Origin: Ailurus styani
Lineage: Eukaryota > Chordata > Mammalia > Carnivora > Ailuridae
Direction: 5' to 3'
Length of the DNA stretch: 64,000 nt
Assembly (NCBI GenBank): GCA_002007465.1
Contig: LNAC01000003.1
Coordinates: forward strand, 15,261,483 to 15,325,482
Shown piece by piece: positions 47,775 to 57,782 of the stretch; position 1 is the stretch's first letter, and each line of letters begins with the position of its first letter. The notes under the pieces are model-generated. The model did no database searches. It was not told where the DNA came from and saw nothing but the letters and a program-made list of their open reading frames with translations. The translations under genes were made by a program, and so were the position numbers.

Positions 47775-48400
47775 GTGATCCATCATAGAAGAAACACTAT
47801 AAAAAATCAAATTTACAGGATATCTTGGTTAGTGGACATCAGCCACCCTATTTGGCAAAGGGGGAAGATAAATGGAATAGTCATGAGTGGCAGGGATGTT
47901 GATCAAGCCTTGGTTCAACTGAATGGGTTTTCATTCAGTGAGGCTGATGTAGTGACTGCTGCTGCAGAATGTACAACTTCCCAGCAACAAAGAATGATGC
48001 TGAACCATTAACAAGGCACCTTCTCTCAGGAGGCCAAGCTATTTGGCAGTGAAGTGATTTCATTGGACCCCTAGTACTGTAGGGCAGCAATTCAACTTAA
48101 TTACATCAACACATGCTCCAGATATTGGGGTTGCCTTATCTACAAGCCCTTATCCAGCTCCATGTTCCAAAGGTTTACAGATTATTTGTTTCACCAGCAT
48201 AAAATTCTGCTTAATATTGTTTTGGATCAATGAACCCACTGTACAGCATGCAAAATGTGACTGTGGGCATATGGCCACTGGGTCATTTGTCTTATCGTAT
48301 ACTATACCATTCAATTTTTTCAGCATGACTGAGCAGTGGAATAGACATTTGAAAGTGTATCTGAGACACCAGCTTAGAGATGAGGTCATCTAATACTAGT
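47775..48400 (+). pseudogene. ERV-L integrase remnant
   Basis: The 78-codon frame 47775-48011 ends in AAAECTTSQQQR, the zinc-binding N-terminal part of integrase. The second cysteine of the CxxC pair is replaced by serine. The next block (GTGATTTCATTGGACCCCTA at 48052) is the start of the catalytic core, and GAGCAGTGGAATAGACATTT (48331-48350; translation EQWNRHL) is its end. Stops lie between these blocks, so no complete core exists. It lies directly before the dUTPase-like segment, as in the ERV-L group. Confidence 0.75.
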
Positions 48401-49140
48401 ATTCTCTCCTCCAAAATGCAGCGAAGAATTTCAATCAGTTGCCATTATATGATATTATGTATCCAATAATAATTTATGCATTTGAGAGGGGAAGGAATGG
48501 CCCCATATTTAACATTATTCCACATGGGGAATTTGTATTTTCCATCCTCTCATCCCCATATCTTTGGACTCTGAAGGTCTAGAGGTCCTGATTTCCAAAG
48601 GGGAATGCTTCTACAGTAAGTATCCCATTATACTTTAAGCTATGGCTGTTACCTCATTGCTTTGAGCTTCTTTTACTAAAAGACCAGCAAGCATAGAAAG
48701 AGGCCTTTAGGGAAAGAAGGAAATTGATGCTCATCACCAGGAAGAGATAAAGTTGGTGATATATAATGGGTACAGTTGGAAAGGATATGTTTCATACTCT
48801 GGTAATATAGTAGGCCATCTCTTAGTACTCCTTTGCTCAATTTTGAGAGTAAATGGGCAACTGCCTGAGCATGCATAAGACTAAGGACTCTTCCTCATAA
48901 GGGATGAGGGTCTAGATCACCAAATAAACCATTCTTACTGGCAGGAATTAATCTAGAATGGATAATAGAGGAGGGAAATAATGAATATCAGTTGTGGTTC
49001 CTATAGAAGCAAGAGCTGGAGTTACTTCCATACTTCCACTAGCTTTCTTATCATAAAATTTCCTATTAGACACAAACTTGAATCTTGGAGTTACTTTACC
49101 TAGGTGGGGTACATTTACCATCTGACTTAAGTGAATCTGA
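48401..49140 (+). pseudogene. ERV-L dUTPase-region remnant
   Basis: GGTCTAGAGGTCCTGATTTC, AAAGGGGAATGCTTCTACAG and CCCATTATACTTTAAGCTAT (48573-48645) translate in broken frames to a G-L-E-V-L and I-P-L type pattern. GGCCATCTCTTAGTACTCCT with AGAGTAAATGGGCAACTGCC lies further on (48810-48865). A dUTPase domain placed after integrase is a known feature of ERV-L elements and distinguishes them from most other retroviruses. No envelope gene follows; the 3' LTR begins within about 300 bp. Confidence 0.62.
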
Positions 49141-49149
49141 GTGGCATCA

Positions 49150-49545
49150 GGAGTGGATAGTAGTGGAGAGTATGGTGCAATACTCAGATTGCTTTTCAGG
49201 AATGAGACATACTACATCTGTTGCCAGGAAGAATTGCTGCTGAAGGCAAATGAATATCTCAAAATTTCCCTCGGTTTAGTCCATTGATTGGTTGAAGTGG
49301 GAGTATAAAGCCTAGCCCCCTTGCCTTAAATGGGGATATATCTGAAGGGACATCCAAGCTCCCTAGCATCCAATCTGATTAAATGAATTTGTTGCATCTG
49401 TGTGACAGCTTAATTTTTCCCTCTGTCCAATCTGATGCTTTTCAAATATTCCCAGATATTGCTCTGAGATTACACCCCAATAAACTTCCTACCTGCAAAT
49501 CTCTGATGCTCAAAGTCCGTTCTCTGGGGAAGTTGACTTAAGATA
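49150..49545 (+). mobile_element. 3' LTR of ERV-L provirus
   Basis: Pairs with the LTR at 37440-37862. It keeps a TATA-like AGTATAAAG at 49301-49309 and a polyadenylation hexamer AATAAA at 49479-49484, at the spacing expected for promoter and poly(A) signal in an LTR. The end ATCTCTGATGCTCAAAGTCC...CTGGGGAAGTTGAC is typical for ERVL-class LTRs. The left boundary is approximate, and I cannot define the 5-bp target duplication. Confidence 0.75.
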
Positions 49546-49794
49546 GGATTTCTTCAAATTTTAGGATTCCTTTAATGTAAAATAATTTAAAAAGAAGTTT
49601 TGCACATAAATGTTGAAAAGTAAATCAATTCCATAAAGTAAACTTCTCTTCTGATTTACTTTTTACTCTTTTTCTGTGTTACTTTTCCTGTGTTTTCCTG
49701 TGTTTCTTTTCCTTTTGCCAATTCAATTAACTTCAAACATCACGGAAAAAATAAAATTTAGAAGGTTGTTTTTTGTTTTTTGTTTTTCCCTTGG
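49546..49794. other. non-coding DNA, nothing recognised
   Basis: AT-rich, with a repeated TTTTCCTGTGTT motif at about 49683-49705. Confidence 0.4.
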
Positions 49795-49930
49795 CCTCAT
49801 CACTAACCAGTCATGTGAACTTGGATGAATTAAGTTTCCCTGGGTGAGAGTTGATTGATTTATTAGTTGAGAGGATTGTGCAAGGTGATTGATCTTTAAA
49901 GCATCTTAGAACTTTGCAAGCTAAATATTC
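49795..49930 (+). repeat. MIR SINE, diverged
   Basis: ACTAACCAGTCATGTGAACT, TGGATGAATTAAGTTTCCCT, GAGAGGATTGTGCAAGGTGA and TTAAAGCATCTTAGAACTTT fit the MIR core in order (...CTAGCTGTGTGACCTTGGGC...; ...GAGGATTAAATGAG...; ...AAAGCGCTTAGAAC...), with a gap in the middle. MIR is an ancient tRNA-derived SINE common to mammals. Confidence 0.65.
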
Positions 49931-50231
49931 TCCTTTTCACTATGTTTTTATACTCTAAATGTCATTACAATTTGGATTACAGAGTAACTGAGTACAAAGG
50001 GAAAATACTAAAGTAATGTTTGAACCCTATGGGGTAGGGGTTTGGTCATTCTAAAAATAGGTGCAATTTGTATGAACAATGTTTACCAATGCTAATGAGA
50101 CAAAAGAAAGATTTCCCCATGGCAGATGACTTGCTACAGGCCATGTAACAATAATGCAAATAATTTATTATGTTCTTCAAGCATCTGTAGTATTTGTGAT
50201 GTGAGAATTTATAGACATGATTGAATTCATG

Positions 50232-50362
50232 ATTCCTTCAGCATCTACTCACTGAGTGCCTATTTTGTGGCCAGACTACACTAGGCCCTGGGGATATAGA
50301 GATTAATAAAATAAGATCCTAATTCTTGAACAGCTTAGAGTCTAGTGGGAGAAACTGACATA
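50232..50362 (+). repeat. ancient mammalian repeat, family not named
   Basis: GATTCCTTCAGCATCTACTC, ACTGAGTGCCTATTTTGTGG, CTAGGCCCTGGGGATATAGA and CTTAGAGTCTAGTGGGAGAA form a text that recurs widely in mammalian genomes (TTATTGAGTGCCTACT...CTGGGGATA...). I recognise the pattern but cannot name the family with certainty. Confidence 0.5.
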
Positions 50363-50601
50363 TACTCAAATATTATGGTACAAAAGATCTGCTGTAATAG
50401 AGTATAAACAGAATGCTGCTGATGAATTTTGTAAGGATTTTATGTGAACAAGATACATTCCTTCTATAAACACGGACTGTCAATCAGTTTGAGTACCTCT
50501 GCACTATAACAAAGGCAGACCTGATTACCCTACTATAAGTGCATAAATCAGCAAGACACCTCTTCCCTACAAATAACAATCACTACAACAAGTAACACTT
50601 G

Positions 50602-50733
50602 CAACAAGTAACAATTGCTACAACAATTATGGTAGCTATTTACACCAACTCTGTAGGACATTTNATTGCAACAACAAGTAACAATTGCTACAACAATTAT
50701 GGTAGCTATTTACACCAACTCTGTAGGACATTT
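50602..50733. repeat. 62-bp direct duplication around an N (assembly-type)
   Basis: Positions 50602-50663 and 50672-50733 are identical over 62 bases, offset 70, with a single N at 50664 between them. Identity with an N in the middle points to a gap closed with overlapping contig ends. The open frame across it, which contains an undefined residue, is not real. Confidence 0.9.
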
Positions 50734-50975
50734 TCTTCCTCTTACTCTAAATCAATGCACTCTGTGGTCTCTCTGGTAACTAAAAAATAGAAGCTGCCTG
50801 AAGTCAACAATTCTACCATTTTCTGAATTCAGAGCTTTCTGGAGAGCTAATGCTAGGGGACTTGAAGGGGTGGTAGTTGATGGGGCTGAGTCTGTGAGGA
50901 GGGGAGGAGACAGTGTAGCAAACTGGGGAGTACTTTTGAGGTCAGTGAAGGAATAGGGAGGATTATCCTGTACTC
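50734..50975. other. non-coding DNA, nothing recognised
   Basis: Short unique-looking stretch before the BTG3 retrocopy, G-rich at 50860-50940. No element recognised. Confidence 0.4.
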
Positions 50976-52387
50976 AAGTGTAATAGACTTCTGCCCGCCC
51001 GCCCTCTCAGCGCGCGCTCCGTTGCCGACGACACAGGAGCCACAGGCTCCGGACTAGGCTCGCTGCGCTCGCTGCAGCCGAGCCCCGGCCCCCTGAGGCG
51101 GCGCCCTCGGTTCCCGGCCCGGAGACCGTTGGGACCACCAAATCTGTGGCCCCAGGGCAGCGGTGGCGGGGAAAGATGAAGACCGAAATTGCTGCTGTTG
51201 TCTTCTTTTTCACAAGGCTAGTTTGAAAACATGACAAGTTGACAAAAGAGGCAGTTGGGACGTTTGCTGAGAAATTGACTCTTACACTTCAAGAAAAATA
51301 TAAAAATCACTGGAATCCAGAGAAACCATCAAAAGGACAGGCCTACAGATGCATTCGTGTCAATAAGTTTCAGAGAGTTGATCCTGATGTCCTGAAAGCC
51401 TGTGAAAACGGCCGCATCTTACACAGTGATGTAGGCTTACCAGGGGAGCTCACTGTGGGTGGATCCCTGTGAGGTGTGCTGTAGGTATGGAGAGAACAAC
51501 AAACATTCATTGTCACCCGCTTTGAAAATGAGGGTGAGAACAAGGATGAGATCTCCAAGAAAGTTACCAGGGCCCTTGGTAAGGTTACCTCTGATTATCA
51601 TTGAAGATCCTCTTCTTCAGATGAAGAAACAAGGAAGTAGAAGTGAAACCCAGTTCGGGGACTGTGACCCAAGCCCTGTGTACCAGATTTCAGAACTGAT
51701 GTTCCCACCTCTTCCAATGTGGCACCCTTTGCCCAGAAAAAAAGCCAGGAATGTACCGAGGGAATGGTCATCAGAATCACTATGCTCCTCCTATTCCGTT
51801 TGGTTGTCCAAATCAGGGAGGAAAGAATAAACCGAATCGCCCAATTCCAGTCACATGGGTACCTCCTCCTGGAATGCACTGTGACTGGAATCACTGGATT
51901 CATCCTCACATGTTAGCACCTCACGAGCTGCTTTTGATTCTGTTGGTGTCAGTGTTGAGAGAAGGTAGAATAAGCCTGACCACATTAAAACTTAAAAGTT
52001 CATACTCATAGTAGGAAAGTTAGATGGGTCAAACCATCAAACTTATTTTTATAGAAAAGTTATTAATAATAATCTTTCTTAAAAATATATATGCACTTTA
52101 GATATATTGATATAGTTTGAGAAACTTTATTAAAGTTAGTCAAGTGCCTGAGTTTTTAATATTGGACTTGAGTATTTATATATTGTGCATCAACTCTGTT
52201 GGATATGAGAACACGGTAGCAGCAGACGATCTGTTCTAGCACCTTTGAGCATTTACTTTATGGAGAGTATGTAAGTTATTTACACACAAGCAAATCTATT
52301 TTATGTCATTGTTTAGAAGAATTGCGTGACATCATGTAGTTGCCAATAAAAAGTAGTTTGAGGCAAAAAAAAATAAAGTGTAATAGA
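50976..52387 (+). pseudogene. BTG3P: processed BTG3 retropseudogene
   Basis: An intronless copy of BTG3, an antiproliferative BTG/Tob family protein. A GC-rich 5' UTR (50990-51175) leads to the ATG at 51176. The BTG domain follows (KYKNHWNPEKPSKGQAYRC, then VNKFQRVDPDVLKACENG), then VDPCEVCCRYGE, SPVYQISELMFPPLPMWHPL, and a C-terminus ending HMLAPH at about 51924. Disabling changes: TGA at codon 17 (51224-51226); a 2-base deletion near 51453 in the LPxEL...WVDPxE box; a frame break near 51500; TGA at 51602-51604; one extra A in the run at 51737-51743; and the normal stop changed to GAG at 51925. The 3' UTR has AATAAA at 52345-52350 and an A-tail from 52366. The 12-bp target duplication AAGTGTAATAGA flanks it (50976-50987 and 52376-52387). 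L1-mediated retrotransposition is inferred from these hallmarks. Confidence 0.96.
52345..52375 (+). terminator. poly(A) signal and tail of the BTG3 retrocopy
   Basis: AATAAA at 52345-52350, 15 bases before an A run starting at 52366 that is interrupted by one T. This spacing is normal for a mammalian polyadenylation site and marks the copy as derived from a finished mRNA. Confidence 0.9.
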
Positions 52388-53296
52388 AGTCATTGTATCC
52401 TAGAATAGCAAAAAACCCTTATAAGTCATCCAGACTGAGACAATTTTGAGAATGAAAGCTGATGTAATAGTAATAAATTCATGTTTTGAAATATTTATTT
52501 ACAGGTTGACCAATTCACAATATTGGTTGATTCTTCAAATAATTTTATTAAAAATTGCCTATACCTTTCTAAAAGATAAAAAGTAATCTATACTAGATAT
52601 ATTAAATCCAAGTTTAAAAATCTTTATATTGATTATCTGTATATTAAAAATTAACAGAATATTCTTAGAACATAATCATATACTTTAATTCATTTCATTC
52701 TTGAATCCTAAATTATTGGCATTTTTCTGAAAATACATTTTTAATTATTATTATTAACTGCTTACTTAAAATTCCCAGTTGTCATACCTTCAAGTGACTT
52801 CTCCCTATGATATGCTAAACTGAAGAAATACTCTTTCTATGGGTACTGAGGTACACATAAGTTTGATGAGAATTCTGCTAAATGGAGGCTATTCTCAAAT
52901 TCTACGTCTTCTCACACTGAAATCTGTGATTATTTCAGACTAAATATTTTCACAGGTAGTGTCTTTTTACCACCAATCAAAAGCCCTTTCTTCAAAATAC
53001 ATTTTTAAAGATAAGACTTGTCAAATTACGTTTTCACTATTTGTAACTTATCTAAATGGTTTGTCAAATTCACATGCATGATATCTTAGGCAATCTCAAT
53101 TTTATATCACTTAGGTTGAGCATACAAATTTTCAAATGAAAAAATGAAGCTCCATCAAAAAGTCATTTTTATGAATTGATATATTCTGAAGCATGAAAAC
53201 AGAATTTTCAAAATTAAATTATATATACTTTTTGTATTCTCATTACTTAATGTGTTTGGTACCTCCTTTGTTTTTGTGGGGAAAATTTTAACATTC
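52388..53296. other. AT-rich non-coding DNA, nothing recognised
   Basis: No coding signal or repeat family recognised. Confidence 0.5.
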
Positions 53297-53611
53297 TGTT
53301 TGCAAGCTTTTTTTTTTTTAAAGATTTTATTTATTTGTTTGACAGAGAGAGAGAGAGAGGGAGATCACAAGTAGGCAGAGAGGCAGGCAGAGAGAGAGGN
53401 AAAGATTTTATTTATTTGTTTGACAGAGAGAGAGAGAGGGAGATCACAAGTAGGCAGAGAGGCAGGCAGAGAGAGAGGAGGAAGCAGGCTCCCTGCTGAG
53501 GAGAAAACCCAATGCAGGGCTTGATCCCAGGACCCTGAGATCATGACCCGAGCCGAAGGCAGAGGCTTTAACCCACTGAACCACCCAGGCACCCTGTCTG
53601 CAAGCTTTTTT
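53297..53611 (-). mobile_element. young CAN-SINE with an assembly duplication
   Basis: Body 53314-53594, flanked by TGTTTGCAAGCTTTTTT / TGTCTGCAAGCTTTTTT. The 3' half appears twice: 53320-53399 and 53401-53478 are the same sequence except for one extra AG unit, with N at 53400 between. Without the duplicate the SINE has the normal ~200 bp length. The 103-codon frame across it, containing an undefined residue, is an artefact. Confidence 0.95.
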
Positions 53612-53667
53612 TCAGTAACTTCAGTTTGCAAAGATTTAAAATGGGAAATTTTTAGTGATGCATTGTC

Positions 53668-54025
53668 TAAGTCCATTTGAGCTCCTGTAACAAAAATACT
53701 GTAGACCAGGTAACTTAAACAACAGATGTTTATTTCTCACAGTTCTGGAGGCTGGGAAGTCCAGGAATAAGACACCAACAGACTTAATGTCTGGTGAGAA
53801 CCTGCTTTATACTTCATTGATGGCTGTCTTCTCAGTGTATCCTCACATGGCAGAAAGGGTAAGGGAGCTATTTTGTAAGGGCACTAATTCCATTCATGAA
53901 GGTTCCACCCTCATGATCTAATTACCACTCAAAATCTTTGCCTCAAAATACTATTGCATTGGGGCTTAAAATTTCAACATATGGATTTTGGGGGGACACA
54001 CACATTTAGACCCTAATATTCATTT
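53668..54025 (-). mobile_element. MaLR-type LTR
   Basis: TGTCTAAGTCCATTTGAGCT, CCTGTAACAAAAATACTGTA, TTTATTTCTCACAGTTCTGG, GTGTATCCTCACATGGCAGA, TTTTGTAAGGGCACTAATTC, CATTCATGAAGGTTCCACCC and AAATTTCAACATATGGATTT follow the complement of a MaLR (MST/MLT1-type) LTR. It is the same type as 34225-34600. No internal region. Confidence 0.82.
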
Positions 54026-54156
54026 ATTGTGTAATTAGAAGTGAGAATTGACAGCTGACCTTAAAGAAAATACAACTAACATCCAGAAGCTTCACTTGTA
54101 AATACTTATAATGCCGTTGTAGGAAAACGAGGGTGAATTATAAAGTCATTGTTCAA

Positions 54157-54277
54157 ATGTTCAAACATTCTTTTTTTTTTTTAAATTTTATTTTTATTAT
54201 TTGCCCAAGGGGTACAGGTCTGTGAATCATCAGGCTTACATCTTTCACAGCATTCACCAAAGATGTTCAAACATTCT
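54157..54277 (-). mobile_element. very short carnivore L1 insertion
   Basis: Only about 90 bp of L1 3' end (54172-54262: T run, TTGCCCAAGGGGTACAGGTC, TGTGAATCATCAGGCTTACA, CACAGCATTCACCA) inside the perfect 15-bp target duplication ATGTTCAAACATTCT (54157-54171 and 54263-54277). A textbook severely truncated L1, fairly recent judging by the intact duplication. Confidence 0.95.
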
Positions 54278-54436
54278 AATCTGACTGATGCCGGGCAGCA
54301 GAGAGCACACAATTCCTTCTGAGTTCATGTCTGCTTGATACGTTTATTTATTTAGCAAGAATATTTCCCCCAATAAACTATGGTCATCTTAAATTTGAAT
54401 TCACCTAATAATCACAAAACTAATAAATACATATCC

Positions 54437-54667
54437 AATCTGAGCTTTTTTTTAAAAAAGATTTTTATTTATTCATTTGACACACAGAGAGAGATTACAA
54501 GTAGGCAGAGAGGCAGGCAGAGAGAAAGGAGAGAGGAGGAAGCAGGCTCCCTGCTGAGCAGAAAACCCAATGCGGGGCTTGATCCCAGGATGCTGAGATC
54601 ATGACCTGAGCCGAAAGCAGAGGCTTTAACCCACTGAGCCACCCAGGAGCCCCAATCCGAGCTTTTT
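54437..54667 (-). mobile_element. young CAN-SINE, mustelid-type
   Basis: Body 54451-54653 with TTACAAGTAGGCAGAGAGGC and a head ending in GAGCCACCCAGGAGCCCC. Target duplication AATCTGAGCTTTTT / AATCCGAGCTTTTT with one mismatch. Confidence 0.96.
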
Positions 54668-55331
54668 AAATGAGTTTATAATAACATTAACATAATATAG
54701 TATTTTAATCTTTGAGTGAACTTTCAAAAGCCATCCACGTAGTCCCTTACTCTCCCCACATGCGTGAGTCATGTTAGAATCTATGATGCATAAGTGGGCC
54801 AACAGAAAAAGGAAGGACTTCTAATATCCAGTCTGTAGAACTCACTGATGGTATCCTTAGAATCCAATCATACTCTGCCTCCATTCCTTGTGTGTGTGGT
54901 TCCAGAGACAGCTAGTGGTGTGCTGCAATCAGCTCTTACCTACTTACTGAGACAGATTTGTACATCTCTTCCCATCTCTGTATTCACTGATTTCAATTTG
55001 ATAGCTTGAAATTGTCCTTGGTGGGACTATTTACACCACAGAAACTGGAAAATACTACAAGTTAGATTTCCCCATCCACGCACTCTACCAGTAGAGCTGG
55101 TTGTTAAATGTCCACCAGCATATGAACTGCAAGAAACCCTAACATGAATCCTTTCTGGGCACAGCATGCCTCTCTTCCTTGCTGAAAATTCTCCACTTGA
55201 AAAAGATTCTTCGACAGAGTTCATGGTCAGGGTAAAACACTCATGCTGCTTTGGCTAGGACAATCCCAGTAAATACCCACTATGCCAGTGTCCTGTGCTG
55301 GTTAGCACTTAAACCTGAAAAAGTCACCTTG
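54668..55331. other. non-coding DNA, nothing recognised
   Basis: No repeat or coding signal recognised. Confidence 0.45.
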
Positions 55332-55557
55332 AAATAAAATATAAATTACAGGGTGCCTGGGTGGCTCAGTGGGTTAAGCCGCTGCCTTTGGCTCAGGTCA
55401 TGATCCCAGGGTACTGGGATCGAGTCCCACATTGGGCTCCCTGCTCACGGAGAGCCTGCTTCTCCCTCTCTCTCTGCCTGCTGCTCTGCCTACTTGTGCT
55501 CTCTGTCAAATAAGGAAACAAAATCTTAAAAAATAAATAAATAAAATATAAATTACA
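55332..55557 (+). mobile_element. CAN-SINE, forward orientation
   Basis: Head GGGTGCCTGGGTGGCTCAGT at 55351, with A and B boxes of the tRNA-like promoter (TGGCTCAGTGGGTTAAG; GGGATCGAGTCCC), a pyrimidine-rich middle, and an AAATAAATAAATAAA tail. The 19-bp target duplication AAATAAAATATAAATTACA is perfect (55332-55350 and 55539-55557), indicating a young insertion. Confidence 0.97.
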
Positions 55558-56269
55558 AATAAAACTAATGGTTGCATTAAAATTAGGATGAGTTTGGTAG
55601 CACTTCAATTTTTACTTGCAGCTTCTACCTTGATCTTGCCTAATAGTATGTAAAGCACACATGCCGTGATCAGGATTCTCTCTGGATATGAGATTAAATA
55701 AAAAAGATGACCAGCAACACCCAATGTTCTCCTGAACCCTCCCCCACACACCATAATTTATCCTTCTCTTTCAAGGACAGCACGCCGAGTGCTCTTTGAT
55801 AATAAAATCAATGTACTCACATATGAGCAGGTTAGGTTTAGCTAACTTCAGCTGGGTATGTGTGATGGGGAAGAAATAACTCCATACTGCTGACCCTGCT
55901 GTACAGTTGGTATATTAGTGTCCTGTGTTAGAAATACCAGTTTAGGCAGGAAGTGAAACAGAGTACAGTATCAATTTCTTAGAAATTATCCCAGTTGAGA
56001 AAATATTTTGTGGTCTCACTGAAATTGAATGTATTAGAGGGCTGAAACTCAGCTTTTGAGTGATTAGGTACCAGCAGTATTTGCACTACAATTACATGTT
56101 ATGTGCATAATTTATAAATGCTATATTCTATAGCCAAATTTTTTACATCCTACTAGCCAAGGAGGATGGACCCAAAATAATATTTTCATAAAGTACACAC
56201 TAGTTAATTGAAGTTTATATAGCATATCTTAAGAATAATCCGATATTTAAAAATAAAGTATTAACCAAG
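55558..56269. other. non-coding DNA, nothing recognised
   Basis: No repeat or coding signal recognised. Confidence 0.45.
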
Positions 56270-56800
56270 GTCTATTAGTTTTCTATGACTGCTGTAATAA
56301 ATTATTATAAATGTAGTGGTGAAAAACAATATTAAATTATTATTTCATAGCTCTGTAAGTCGGAAGGTCTGACATAGGTCTCAATGGGCTAAAAATCAAA
56401 GTGTTAGCATGGCTGCAGTATTTTCTGCAGGCTTCTAGGAAAAATTGTTAGCTTGTTTTTTGCAGCTTCTAGAGGCCACCTGGGGGTGAAGAAATGAGTT
56501 TATTGGCCCATGGTCTCTTCCTGCAGGCTCAAAGCCAGCAGTGTTGTATCTTTCTGACCATCCTTCTATAGTCATATCTCTCTTTCTCTCTTTGTCCATC
56601 CCCTTGAAAAATTTTCTGATTTTATGGAACCATTATAAGTGCACATCTGGATAATTCAGGATAATCACCCGATGTCTATGCCTCTATCTAATCACATCTG
56701 CAAAGTCCTTTGCCCATGTAGGTACCAATGTGCATAGGTTACTGATATTAAGATGTTCATTGTTTCAAGTGGGTGTTGCATTAGTCTGCCTACCACACAA
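56270..56800 (-). mobile_element. MaLR/MLT1-type LTR, nearly full length
   Basis: TCTATTAGTTTTCTATGACT, GCTGTAATAAATTATTATAA, GTCTCAATGGGCTAAAAATC, TTCTGCAGGCTTCTAGGAAA, TGGATAATTCAGGATAATCA, CTAATCACATCTGCAAAGTC and TTAGTCTGCCTACCACACA follow the whole length of a complemented LTR. It is the same group as 30593-30990 but with both ends kept. No internal sequence, hence a solo LTR. Confidence 0.8.
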
Positions 56801-56855
56801 AGGGATACTTTCAACAAAAGAATATACTTTTCAACAAAGAATATACTGTGTTCTT

Positions 56856-56975
56856 GAGGCACTTGGCTGACTCAGTTGGTGGAACATGTGACTCCTGATC
56901 TTGGGGTCATGAGTTTGAGTGCCACTTTAGGTGTAGAGATTACTTTAAAAAAATAAAATGTTAAAAAAAGGTTAT
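56856..56975 (+). mobile_element. short, older tRNA-Lys SINE variant
   Basis: AGGCACTTGGCTGACTCAGT, TGGTGGAACATGTGACTCCT, GATCTTGGGGTCATGAGTTT and GTGTAGAGATTACTTTAAAA: a short SINE type in which the tRNA-like head passes directly to GTAGAGATTACTT and an A-rich tail, without the pyrimidine-rich body of the longer CAN-SINEs. Confidence 0.82.
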
Positions 56976-57451
56976 GCCATATTCTTAAGATCTAGAACTC
57001 ATTCTTTCATTACTCGAAGAAATAAAAAAATCTAAATTGAGAATAATTTTTCAGAATAATTAATCACAAATGAAAGTATCAATTTTTTTTTGCACGCATC
57101 GGGTACTAATTTCCTACATAACACAAAGAAGAGTCTATCTAGCTAGTTAAAAGATTCAAAACTGGATAATTCCTTCATTTCTGCAATTCCTTGAAACTTG
57201 TGTTCATGGTGGCTACATATCTATTATTTGGTTAGGAATTAATAGTGTAATTGTTAAAAAAAAAATAAAGAAAGAAATTTGCTGTCCAAGCCCACACATG
57301 TGGCTCAGGTGCATTTTAACAGCTCTGGCTTTGTCTTTAATTGGAGCCAGGATTCTGAATGTGAACATATTCCCACCATCCCCTACACCCTACCAAAGGC
57401 TGCATGACCACTCAAGTAAATGACAGAGATAATCATTGAATGGAGCTCGAT
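56976..57451. other. non-coding DNA, nothing recognised
   Basis: No repeat or coding signal recognised. Confidence 0.4.
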
Positions 57452-57537
57452 CTTTTTTTTTTTAAGATTTTATTTATTTATTTACTTTGAGAGGGAGAGA
57501 GAGTGTGTGTGCACAAGCAAGGGAGAGGGGCAGATGT
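57452..57537 (-). mobile_element. truncated CAN-SINE 3' part
   Basis: T run, TTTAAGATTTTATTTATTTA, a GAGAGAG stretch with GTGTGTGTGCACAAGCAAGG, then an abrupt end at about 57537. The tRNA-like head is absent, so either the insertion was 5'-truncated or the head has been deleted. Confidence 0.8.
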
Positions 57538-57782
57538 TTCAAAAATTTTGAGCATCTTTATAATGTAAAATCTAGGTTAGATAACATTTTATGCACTTAT
57601 AATTAAGAAAATCTACATTTGTGCCCCATAGACTATTTCTTTTAGGAGACTTTATTGTATATTTTTCATTCTGGTTATACGGAACAGATTATGTCACTTT
57701 GACACCAGGGTGCTTTTTTTTAATTTTTGTTAATATCCACCAGGTTGACTCTAAACCAGGGACATCGAAATCATTCCCAAAA

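Noticed and set aside
50599..50790. 63-codon frame with an internal peptide repeat
   Set aside because: The repeat is the 62-bp duplication around the N at 50664, so the peptide is an assembly product.
51598..51909. 103-codon minus-strand frame
   Set aside because: Antisense shadow of the BTG3 retropseudogene, which accounts for the + strand fully.
53365..53676. 103-codon minus-strand frame
   Set aside because: It crosses the N at 53400, lies in a SINE, and depends on the doubtful duplication.
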